From VMCP01 sp965655465 (GTDB taxonomy: Bacteria; Bacteroidota; Bacteroidia; NS11-12g; UBA955): 10,229 nucleotides of DNA. Numbering within the stretch: the first letter of the stretch is position 1; each line of letters opens with the position of its first letter. The notes beneath the pieces were generated by a model. It saw only the letters and a program-made list of their open reading frames with translations. It did not search any database and was not told where the DNA came from. A program made the translations under genes and the position numbers. Positions 1 through 7,223 of the stretch are shown one piece after another. The DNA lies in assembly GCA_965655465.1 (NCBI GenBank), contig CBFHGY010000081.1, positions 1-10,229 on the forward strand. Reading direction: 5' to 3'.

Positions 1-1133
1 AATCTAGTGCAAATCCTAAGCAAACCGACGTTGGGCCCAATATTGATGAGTCTGAAGCAACGCAAGAGGGGTCTGCAAACGCAATTTCTCAGGCGGATAA
101 CCCAGTGCTAACGGATATCCCAAAGAAGAAAGAGAAAATGGGTTTATTGGGGATTTTTCAGAAATTCAACAATCGCAGGGGAGAAATTTTACACGGTGCG
201 CCGAGAACGATGGCTGTGAATCCAGCCCAAACCTCTGGTGAAATGCAATCATGGTCACCCAATCAAATGAAAAAGATGGTGCCAGATGGCTCCGGTATAT
301 ACGCCAATGGAGGTTCGCCAATGGCACTTTCCAACGTTTACGATTTTGGAGCAAAGCAGTATATTAGCAGTACCTATTTTGACTTACAAGTTAAGGAGGA
401 TCCAGAGGCCTATTTAGATTGGGATTTTGAACTTCCGCAAAGTGGGTTGCGAACCAAACGTCTTCCATGGTATGCGGAATTTTCAGCCATAACTGGCAGC
501 GATAATCAAGTTCAATTCGATGCCAATGAAAATTTAAGTGTATTGGGAACCAATTACATGGCTCAATATCAATTAAGCCTTTTGCGTGAATTCAAAGGAG
601 CGGATCTTTGGGGTATGGGTATTCACTATACCCAATGGGTAGGCAATGGGGAATGGCGTAAGCGCGAATACATAAATGTATGGAATTACGATACCCAAAC
701 CGTAGCCATAAATGTTCCTGGCCTCCCTACTCAATATGTTACGCAATTGGATTCGCATATGACTCGAGAATTTAATGTGCGCACAGGTACTATAAAATAT
801 AACATCGATAAAATTTCGCTTCCTATCAGCTACCGTGGTTTTGCACGATTATTTAAAACCAATTTCCGATATGCAGCCCAAATATCTCCGGGTATAACCC
901 GCATAAGCAAGGGCAATTATTTTACGCCTACCGAATTCATGCCGATAGAACAATCTCGCAGATTTAGTTTTGGAGCAAAAGTGGGAATGGGTCCGATTAT
1001 CCCCGTTGGAAATGGACTTAGTATCGTAATCGAACCTGCTTTGATGTATGAAAGTTTCATACTTCCCAATAAAGGTTTGCAAGGAAATGTTTTTGGAGGC
1101 TTAGGAATTTCTATGATGTGGAGATTGAAATAA
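1..1133 (+). CDS. Outer-membrane beta-barrel protein, C-terminal part (5' end outside the window)
   Basis: The frame is open from base 3 to the TAA at 1131-1133, giving 376 visible residues with no stop, so the true start lies left of the window. The GTG at 105 falls mid-frame and is not taken as the start. Roughly the first 80 visible residues are hydrophilic and low in complexity (many S, N, Q, E and K). The rest alternates polar and aromatic/hydrophobic residues in short strands separated by turns, for example WYAEFSAITG, YQLSLLREFKG, WGMGIHYTQW, FSFGAKVGMGPIIPV and FGGLGISMMWRLK at the extreme C-terminus. That pattern is typical of Bacteroidota outer-membrane barrels. No enzyme motif was seen. 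By inference it is an outer-membrane protein of unknown role, possibly one of the Bacteroidota proteins that join a cytoplasmic or periplasmic N-terminal region to a barrel; the missing N-terminus would decide. It is co-oriented with the M13 peptidase gene but separated from it by a 166-base gap. Confidence 0.6.
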   Translation, partial: SSANPKQTDVGPNIDESEATQEGSANAISQADNPVLTDIPKKKEKMGLLGIFQKFNNRRGEILHGAPRTMAVNPAQTSGEMQSWSPNQMKKMVPDGSGIYANGGSPMALSNVYDFGAKQYISSTYFDLQVKEDPEAYLDWDFELPQSGLRTKRLPWYAEFSAITGSDNQVQFDANENLSVLGTNYMAQYQLSLLREFKGADLWGMGIHYTQWVGNGEWRKREYINVWNYDTQTVAINVPGLPTQYVTQLDSHMTREFNVRTGTIKYNIDKISLPISYRGFARLFKTNFRYAAQISPGITRISKGNYFTPTEFMPIEQSRRFSFGAKVGMGPIIPVGNGLSIVIEPALMYESFILPNKGLQGNVFGGLGISMMWRLK

Positions 1134-1299
1134 GCACCTTATTTCGTATTCAATTGGTATATTTTAGTATCCTTGGAGGAATTTCCCCACTAAGTCTTTA
1201 AGTCTAAGAAATTCGTAATAATTTGTCACATGGTCGACTTGTAGGCCTGAACGCTCCTTAATTAGCCCTATTTTTGTATCCGGAAGAAAAGATAATATT
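1134..1299. other. Intergenic region between the barrel gene and the M13 peptidase gene
   Basis: This AT-rich gap has no coding potential that I can support. It holds a short direct repeat (TAAGTCT at 1191-1197 and 1199-1205) and a weak inverted pair (GAATTTC 1179-1185 with GAAATTC 1208-1214). Neither is followed by a T-run, so neither makes a convincing terminator. The right end carries the candidate promoter listed separately. Confidence 0.6.
1269..1276 (+). promoter_or_regulatory. Candidate Bacteroidota -7 promoter element for the M13 gene
   Basis: TATTTTTG matches the Bacteroidota primary-sigma -7 consensus TAnnTTTG exactly. It sits 23 bases before the ATG at 1300, which would place the transcription start near 1282 and give a short A-rich leader. 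No good TTG/TTTG -33 element lies at the expected 17-23 base spacing; the nearest TTG, at 1239-1241, is about 27 bases away. The call therefore rests on the -7 box and its position alone. Confidence 0.45.
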
Positions 1300-3363
1300 A
1301 TGAAGAAAATTCTAACTCATGCCTTTTTAATAACCGGTGCTATTGCAGCAACGGCATTTGGATATTTAAACGGTTTCCAAGCGTTAAATTTAAGCTTTAT
1401 GGATACCACAATGGTTCCTGGAAATGATTTTTATACCTATGTAAACGGTAAATGGATGGAAACCGCCGATATTCCTTCCGATCGCGGTCGTTGGGGATCC
1501 TTTGATGCATTGGATAAAAAAGCGGATAGCATGGCGCTTAAAGTATTGGAAGATGCTGCTTTACTTCAAATTCCAGATGCCAATACATCCATGATTCAAA
1601 CCAAGCCCAGCGATCAACAAAAGGCGGTGATTTTATTTCAAACGGTTTTAGATGTAAAATCCCGAAACGAACAAGGTATTAAACCCGTTTTGCCTGCGAT
1701 TCAGGAAATTAAAGCCATTTCTAAGAAAAAACAGTTGTATGCGTACATGGTAGATAAAGCTAAAACCGGAGATGCCGTGTTTTTAGGTTTTTACGTAAGT
1801 TCGGACGTGAAAAATAGCAATGAGAATGCATTGTATGCGTATGGAACATCCTTAGGACTTCCCGATCGTGATTATTATTTGAAGAACGACGAAAAAAGCG
1901 TTTCCGTTCAAGCGGCGTACAAAACATTCATGAAGGAAACCTTTAAAGCATTTGAATCTGAATTAAGTGATAAAGAATTGAATCAAGTGTATGAATTTGA
2001 AAAGCATTTGGCAGCGAGCAAAATGGATCGTGTTGAACGCCGCGACCCAAACAAAAGATATAATCCAAGATCAAAGAAAACGTTCATAAAGGAAATGAAG
2101 GGTATGCCGGTTCAGGGCATGTTAGATAATTTGGGTATTGGTTCGGCCGATCAAATCATTATAGGTGAATTGAAATTCATGAATGAATTGGCAAAAACGG
2201 TGAAGAAAGCGCCTTTATCTACACTTAAAAATGTAATGCTTTGGAATTTAATACGCAGTTCAATGGGTGTATTAACCGAAGATTTGGAACGTAAATCGTT
2301 TGAATTTTATGGAAAAACCTTACGCGGTACACCAGAGCAAAAAAGCCCCAAGGAACGTGCTTTAAATGTAGTTAATGGTTCACTAGGAGAAGCTTTGGGT
2401 AAATTATACGTAGAAAAATATTTCCCGAAAGAAGCTAAAGCAGTTGCTCAAGCAATGGTAGATGATGTAATTGCTGCCTACCGAATGCGCATCAATGCGT
2501 TGGATTGGATGAGTGCCGAAACCAAACAAAAAGCACAAAAGAAATTAGATAAGCTCACCGTTAAAATTGGATATCCCGATACCTGGAAAGATTACAGTGA
2601 TTTAGAAATCAAGTCTTATGCAAATGGAGGAAGTTATTACAGTAACATGTATAATCTTTCGAAATGGTCCATGGCAGAAAATATGTCAAAGTTTGGTAAG
2701 CCAGTTGATAAGAAGGAGTGGGGCATGTCGCCTCAAACCGTAAATGCCTATTACAACCCTGTTTATAATGAAATCGTATTCCCAGCGGCTATTTTACAAG
2801 CACCGTTCTTTGATTTTAGAAACGATCCTGCCGTAAATTTTGGGGGTATTGGAGCGGTAATCGGTCACGAAATTTCACATGGTTTCGATGATGCCGGTGC
2901 CCAATTTGATGAAAATGGGAATTTAGTTAATTGGTGGACCGAAAACGACCTCAAGCAATTTAAAGAGCGCGGTAAAAAGTTGGCAGATCAATACAGCAGA
3001 TATGAAGCTTTACCCGGAAAGTTTGTAAACGGGGAGTTTACCTTAGGTGAAAATATTGGTGATTTAGGTGGTGTAGCTTCGGCCTATGACGGATTGAAAA
3101 TCCACCTCAAAAGAGAAGGTTCAGTTGGCGTTATTGATGGATTTACGCAAGAACAGCGCTTTTTCATGAGTTGGGCAACCGTTTGGCGCAATAAAATTCG
3201 CGACGAAGAATTGGCCATGCGCTTACTAACCGATCCGCATTCACCAGGATATTTCCGTGCAATAGGACCTTTAGAAAATCACGAAGGTTTTTATGAAGCC
3301 TTTAAAGTAAAAGAAGGCCACCGCATGTATAAATCAAAAGAAGATCGCGTAGAGATCTGGTAA
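1300..3363 (+). CDS. pepO: M13 family zinc metallopeptidase (PepO/neprilysin type), secreted
   Basis: A complete 687-residue M13 endopeptidase that hydrolyses peptide bonds in small peptides with a single zinc ion. The HExxH zinc site reads HEISH at residues 523-527. The third ligand lies in ENIGDLGG at 584-591, with E584 as ligand and D588 as the supporting acid, at family-typical spacing. The substrate-binding NAYY motif is at 482-485, followed by NEIVFPAAILQ. The N-terminal M13 domain starts with MDTTMVPGNDFYTYVNGKW (about 34-52), and the chain ends in the family-typical tryptophan. Residues 1-22 form a basic start plus a hydrophobic segment, a likely signal peptide or membrane anchor. No lipobox cysteine is present, so periplasmic or envelope location is inferred. 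I see no cysteine in the protein, as expected for bacterial members that lack the disulfides of animal neprilysin. The ATG at 1300 is chosen because it precedes the signal sequence directly and follows the promoter element. The symbol reflects family rather than proven orthology. Confidence 0.95.
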   Translation: MKKILTHAFLITGAIAATAFGYLNGFQALNLSFMDTTMVPGNDFYTYVNGKWMETADIPSDRGRWGSFDALDKKADSMALKVLEDAALLQIPDANTSMIQTKPSDQQKAVILFQTVLDVKSRNEQGIKPVLPAIQEIKAISKKKQLYAYMVDKAKTGDAVFLGFYVSSDVKNSNENALYAYGTSLGLPDRDYYLKNDEKSVSVQAAYKTFMKETFKAFESELSDKELNQVYEFEKHLAASKMDRVERRDPNKRYNPRSKKTFIKEMKGMPVQGMLDNLGIGSADQIIIGELKFMNELAKTVKKAPLSTLKNVMLWNLIRSSMGVLTEDLERKSFEFYGKTLRGTPEQKSPKERALNVVNGSLGEALGKLYVEKYFPKEAKAVAQAMVDDVIAAYRMRINALDWMSAETKQKAQKKLDKLTVKIGYPDTWKDYSDLEIKSYANGGSYYSNMYNLSKWSMAENMSKFGKPVDKKEWGMSPQTVNAYYNPVYNEIVFPAAILQAPFFDFRNDPAVNFGGIGAVIGHEISHGFDDAGAQFDENGNLVNWWTENDLKQFKERGKKLADQYSRYEALPGKFVNGEFTLGENIGDLGGVASAYDGLKIHLKREGSVGVIDGFTQEQRFFMSWATVWRNKIRDEELAMRLLTDPHSPGYFRAIGPLENHEGFYEAFKVKEGHRMYKSKEDRVEIW

Positions 3364-3386
3364 AAACATTTTATTGCCTCTATGAA

Positions 3387-3431
3387 AATCACAGAATTAA
3401 GGATTAAATTCACATCCTTAATTCTGTGATT
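3387..3431 (+). repeat. Perfect 18-bp inverted repeat (hairpin) abutting the DUF4153 start codon
   Basis: The arms at 3387-3404 and 3414-3431 are exact reverse complements (AATCACAGAATTAAGGAT against ATCCTTAATTCTGTGATT), enclosing a 9-base loop at 3405-3413. Five of the 18 pairs are G-C. The right arm ends two bases before the ATG at 3434. No T-run follows, so it is a poor intrinsic terminator for the M13 gene. It could be a weak terminator or mRNA-stabilising 3' structure for the M13 transcript, a translation-controlling structure for the next gene, or a palindromic binding site. The structure is certain; its role is not known. Confidence 0.85.
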
Positions 3432-3433
3432 GT

Positions 3434-5323
3434 ATGAAATACGCCTTTAAAATTTTTACAGCGGCCACTCAAGCCGTAAAACGCTTTCCATTAGTTTGGA
3501 TATCTTCCTTAATAGCAAGCACGGCAATGTCGATCATGATTGGCGACAATGTGACGGATGAACGACAAATGCAATTGGCCTTAATGGCGCAAACTTTCGC
3601 ATTAGGAGTTCCCTTATTTTTTGCCCTTAGTTTATTCACAGAATCGATAACTTCAATTGGTCGCAGAATTTTTGTTTTGGTTTCAGGAATTTTACTCTTA
3701 ATAGGCGTTTATTTCTACTTAAAAGTACCTGTTTATGGTTTTAACAGGGGGGAGTTAAGTTTGGAATTTTTAGGTTGCTTTTTGGCCTTTCACCTGATGG
3801 TTTCCTTTTTGCCCGTTCAGAAGCATTTAAATACACCTATTTTTTGGCATTTCAACAAAACCCTGTTCCTGCGATTGGCCATAACCGCATTATATACTGG
3901 AGTTCTATTTGCTGGATTGGCGGGTGCCATGGCGGCCTTCGACCAATTATTGGGATTTGAAATCAAACCCATTTACTACGGTCGTTTATGGATGTATATG
4001 GCTGGCCTTGGCAGTGTTTGGTTATTTTTGAGTAATATCCCCGAAGATTTATCCGAAACCGTAGATTCAGGTTATCCTAAAGGTTTGCAGGTCTTTGCGC
4101 AGTATATTTTATTGCCTTTGGTATTGCTTTATTTGGTGATACTCTATGTTTATGGATCTAAAATTCTCTATTTAGGATCCTTACCTGTTGGCTGGGTTTC
4201 GAATTTGATATTGGCTTTTTCGGTTTTGGGCATGCTCGCATTATTGCTCCTACATCCGCTCGCTCAAAATAGCACCCAGAAATGGATAAACCGATTTACG
4301 AGTGGTTTTTATCTGGCATTGATTCCCTTGTTGGTTTTGTTGTTTACGGCTGCACTTACTCGGATTCACGCGTATGGATTTACGGAATTGCGTTATGCCT
4401 TGTTATGTTTGGCAATATGGCTAAGTGGAGTCACGATTTTCATGATCCTCACCCGGAACCGATTTATTTGGGCGATTCCGGTGAGTTTATTTTTTACTGT
4501 TTTGGTGGTGTTTTTCATTCCCGGATTAGACTTGCGGTCTCAGTCAAAAAAATCCCAAAAAAGTCGCTTAGAAACCATGTTAAAAGAGCAAAACATGCAA
4601 GATGCTAAGGGGCATTTAATTGCAGCTCCAAAAGCTCTTAATGATTCGATAAGTAATGAAATGTATGAATTAACGGAATATTTGAGTATCAATCATGGAA
4701 TAACCGGCTTAGAACCCGTGGTAAACATACCGGATTCTATGAGATGGCAAAATGAAAGTCGCTGGGAACTGATGCAATATATGCAGCCCATTCTTGCGGC
4801 CTATGGCATTCAATCTCGAAATCCGTATACCACTGAGGCCGTTGCAGAAGCCACAGTGTCCGAAAACACAGATCCTAACGGTCCTGTTGCTCCTATTTCC
4901 CGTGCCGATTTAAGCATTCGTTTTAAAGGAGAAACACCCAATTTGGTGAATATTCCTAAAGGAATGTGGTTGCGGTGTATGGATTTAAACATAACGTCGA
5001 GTTTTAACTTCAGGTTTTACAGCAAGATTAAAGATATTGTGATTCAAAGAGATATTACTGGAAAAAACATATTGATAGAAACGAAAAATTACAAAGAAGT
5101 GTTTAATTTGGATTCCATCATGCAAAAGCACGCACCTTTATACCAGAATCTGTCTTTGGTAGCTGAGAGTAATCCCTATTATTTTTTCCCAGATTATCGG
5201 AATCCCTTGCTCCTTGAGAATAAAAACGCTTCTTTACAAATATTCAGTATGCGCTATAAATGGAATGAGGAACAAAACACGTATAGCTTGTTGGATTTTA
5301 ACGGTAAACTATGGCTACGTTAG
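3434..5323 (+). CDS. DUF4153 domain-containing polytopic membrane protein
   Basis: A 629-residue inner-membrane protein of unknown function. About eleven hydrophobic segments fall roughly at residues 18-37, 50-68, 79-96, 108-127, 144-168, 184-201, 220-246, 253-275, 291-309, 319-339 and 344-364. A soluble C-terminal region of about 265 residues follows. The segments LFLRLAITALYTGVLFAGL (144-162), YPKGLQVFAQYILLPLVLLY (214-233) and IHAYGFTELRYALLCLAIWL (311-330) are what I recognise as the DUF4153 family core, and the tail segment YELTEYLSINHGITGLEPV (411-429) also fits Bacteroidota members. The ATG at 3434 is chosen because a stop lies in frame at 3419-3421 and the next Met (residue 32) would remove part of the first membrane helix. 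No Shine-Dalgarno is visible; the hairpin occupies its place. It lies 70 bases after the M13 gene and may be cotranscribed with it. The stop overlaps the mazG stop on the opposite strand. No catalytic motif was identified. Confidence 0.85.
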   Translation: MKYAFKIFTAATQAVKRFPLVWISSLIASTAMSIMIGDNVTDERQMQLALMAQTFALGVPLFFALSLFTESITSIGRRIFVLVSGILLLIGVYFYLKVPVYGFNRGELSLEFLGCFLAFHLMVSFLPVQKHLNTPIFWHFNKTLFLRLAITALYTGVLFAGLAGAMAAFDQLLGFEIKPIYYGRLWMYMAGLGSVWLFLSNIPEDLSETVDSGYPKGLQVFAQYILLPLVLLYLVILYVYGSKILYLGSLPVGWVSNLILAFSVLGMLALLLLHPLAQNSTQKWINRFTSGFYLALIPLLVLLFTAALTRIHAYGFTELRYALLCLAIWLSGVTIFMILTRNRFIWAIPVSLFFTVLVVFFIPGLDLRSQSKKSQKSRLETMLKEQNMQDAKGHLIAAPKALNDSISNEMYELTEYLSINHGITGLEPVVNIPDSMRWQNESRWELMQYMQPILAAYGIQSRNPYTTEAVAEATVSENTDPNGPVAPISRADLSIRFKGETPNLVNIPKGMWLRCMDLNITSSFNFRFYSKIKDIVIQRDITGKNILIETKNYKEVFNLDSIMQKHAPLYQNLSLVAESNPYYFFPDYRNPLLLENKNASLQIFSMRYKWNEEQNTYSLLDFNGKLWLR

Positions 5324-6090
5324 GCTTTTTTGGCAATTTGCCATAAGGCTTCCATTTCTTCTAAATTCATGTCTTTCAATCCTTTGTTCATCGCTTCGGC
5401 CTGAGCTTCCATGGATTGAAAACGGGTTTTGAATTTTACGTTGCAGCGTTCTAAAGCGTTATCGGGGTTGATGCCCTTTAAACGTGCATAATTGATTAAG
5501 GCAAACAAATAATCGCCAAATTCTTCCTCTTCTTCGTTTTTATTTTTAGCTTCTTGGAATTCTTGCCATTCTTCTTCAACCTTTTCGTAGGCTTTTTCTG
5601 CTTCATCCCAGTCAAATCCTACCTGGCTTGCTTTTTCTTGCATGCGGTACGCTTTTACGATGCTGTTCAAGCCTTTGGGCACCCCATCTAAGAGTCCGTT
5701 TTTCTTATCCCCGCGCTCTTGCAGTTTAATTTGCTCCCAATTTTGAAGCACTTCCCCTTCACCCGATACCTGTACATCTCCGTAAATATGAGGGTGCCTT
5801 CTTATCAGCTTTTCTATTAGGGTTTTACATACTTCCCCCATATCGAAATGACCATTTTCGCTTGCAATTTTTGCATAAAACACAATATGCAACAGCAAAT
5901 CGCCCAATTCTTTCTGTACCTCTTTGGGATTGTCTTCTAAAATTGCATCCGAAAGTTCATGTACTTCCTCTATCGATAAGATGCGAAGGGTATTCCAAGT
6001 TTGTTTCATATCCCAAGGACATTTGGCCCTGAGGTCGTTCATCACATTCAAAAGTTGTGAAAATTGTTCGAGTATTTCTTCGCGTGTCAT
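5320..6090 (-). CDS. mazG: Nucleoside triphosphate pyrophosphohydrolase MazG
   Basis: MazG hydrolyses (d)NTPs to NMP and pyrophosphate with Mg2+ in the cytoplasm, cleaning nucleotide pools. At 256 residues it is close to the E. coli length and has the tandem two-domain layout. The N-terminal domain carries CPWDMKQTW (24-32), the metal-binding EExxE at 41-45 (EEVHE) with ELGD at 61-64, and RRHPHIYGDV (97-106). WEQIKLQER is at 118-126. The second domain repeats the acidic pattern with EEEWQE (172-177) and an acidic run leading to FGD (191-193). The ATG at 6090 is the only plausible start, since an in-frame stop lies 24 bases upstream at 6112-6114. It is the last gene of the minus-strand cluster, 56 bases after aroC, in a gap where I find no promoter or terminator. 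Its TAA overlaps by four bases the TAG of the convergent DUF4153 gene. Confidence 0.96.
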   Translation of the reverse strand: MTREEILEQFSQLLNVMNDLRAKCPWDMKQTWNTLRILSIEEVHELSDAILEDNPKEVQKELGDLLLHIVFYAKIASENGHFDMGEVCKTLIEKLIRRHPHIYGDVQVSGEGEVLQNWEQIKLQERGDKKNGLLDGVPKGLNSIVKAYRMQEKASQVGFDWDEAEKAYEKVEEEWQEFQEAKNKNEEEEEFGDYLFALINYARLKGINPDNALERCNVKFKTRFQSMEAQAEAMNKGLKDMNLEEMEALWQIAKKA

Positions 6091-6146
6091 TAAGATGATT
6101 GATTGAGGTTTCTAATGGTAATCGGTATGTATTTTTTAGTTTGGGA

Positions 6147-7223
6147 TTATTGTGGACTATCCAGGAGCACATCTAAGATAGCCAATGCTGCCAAGGATTC
6201 TACAATGGGAATGGCACGAGGTAAGACACAGGGATCGTGGCGGCCTTCACTTCGAATTTGCACGCTTTCGCCTGCTTTATTTATAGTCTGTTGTGCAATT
6301 CCAATACTCGAAGTGGGCTTAAAATACAGTTCAAACAGTATGGGTTCACCCGTTGCCATGCCTCCAATAATTCCCCCAGTACGGTTTGTGGCAGTTCCTA
6401 ATTGTCCATGTTCATGCGTCCATGAATCGTTATTTTCTGATCCTTTACGTTCATGACTCCGAGCATCTTCGCCGAAATAAATGCCTTTTACCGCATTTAA
6501 ATTGAGCATATATTGGGAAATAACCGCATTTAATTTCCTGAAAACGGGAGAACCACTGCCCGCAGGAACGCCTTCTATCACACAACGAACAATCCCACCC
6601 AAACTGTCGCCCTGTTCCTTAGCTTGCGCTATGGCCTTTTCCATTTCTTGGGATTTAGATAAATCTGGACAGCGCAAGGGCGATGTATCTACCGTTTTGC
6701 GATCTTTAGGAATATCTGTAGCCGCTGTAATGGTATGAATTTGATGTACCCATGCACGTACTTGAATAGGCCCCCTTTCAAGGGAATGTAAATATTGTTC
6801 AGCCAATGCCCCTGCAGCAACCCAACCTGCGGTAATTCGCGCACTGCTGCGACCTCCGCCGCGATGATCACGAATACCCATTTTTAAATCCCAGAGAGCA
6901 TCTGCATGTCCGGGCCGGTACTGATCTTTTAATTGTGCATAATCTTCAGGACGGGCATCCTTATTGGCAATTAGAAATGTGATGGGCGTGCCTAAGCTAC
7001 GGCCTTCATAAACTCCAGAAACTATTTGAAATGCATCACTTTCATTGCGGGCCGTCGTGAATGCATTTTGTCCGGGCCTCCGCCTTTGCAATTGTGTCGA
7101 TATGGCATCCATATCTATCAAAAAGTTTGGTGGAAATCCATCTAACACAGATCCAATAAACGTACCATGGCTTTCTCCAAAGCTGGTTAGAACGATGTTT
7201 TTACCTATTGAATTTGCGCTCAC
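6147..7223 (-). CDS. aroC: Chorismate synthase
   Basis: Converts 5-enolpyruvylshikimate-3-phosphate to chorismate, the last common step to aromatic amino acids, folate and quinones, using reduced FMN. The 358-residue length matches bacterial AroC. Family motifs are in order: FGESHG (15-20, catalytic His19), RRRPGQ (47-52), YRPGHAD (102-108, catalytic His106), GGGRSSAR (122-129), GGIVRCVIEG (209-218), TNRTGGIIGG (279-288) and GRHDPCVLPRAIPIVES (327-343). The start is GTG at 7223, giving MSANSIGKNIVLTSFGESHG, which places the first motif at the usual distance from the N-terminus. This GTG overlaps the TGA of aroA in a GTGA junction, consistent with translational coupling. It directly follows the enzyme that makes its substrate, so aroA and aroC form a two-step module. 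Confidence 0.98.
   Translation of the reverse strand: MSANSIGKNIVLTSFGESHGTFIGSVLDGFPPNFLIDMDAISTQLQRRRPGQNAFTTARNESDAFQIVSGVYEGRSLGTPITFLIANKDARPEDYAQLKDQYRPGHADALWDLKMGIRDHRGGGRSSARITAGWVAAGALAEQYLHSLERGPIQVRAWVHQIHTITAATDIPKDRKTVDTSPLRCPDLSKSQEMEKAIAQAKEQGDSLGGIVRCVIEGVPAGSGSPVFRKLNAVISQYMLNLNAVKGIYFGEDARSHERKGSENNDSWTHEHGQLGTATNRTGGIIGGMATGEPILFELYFKPTSSIGIAQQTINKAGESVQIRSEGRHDPCVLPRAIPIVESLAALAILDVLLDSPQ

Noticed and set aside
105..107. GTG as a start codon for the first gene
   Set aside because: The frame is open back to base 3 with protein-like codons, so this GTG is an internal Val and the gene is 5'-truncated by the window.
1170..1214. Terminator after the barrel gene
   Set aside because: Only 4-7 bp weak inverted pairs with no following T-run are present.
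4282..4608. 108-codon plus-strand frame inside the DUF4153 gene
   Set aside because: It is an alternative frame within a clear membrane-protein gene. Its hydrophobic composition is explained by overlap with transmembrane codons.
5331..5343. Small palindrome near the mazG/DUF4153 stops as a bidirectional terminator
   Set aside because: The arms are only 4-6 bases. The T-run precedes the stem on the plus strand and becomes an A-run after it on the minus strand, so it fits a terminator in neither direction.
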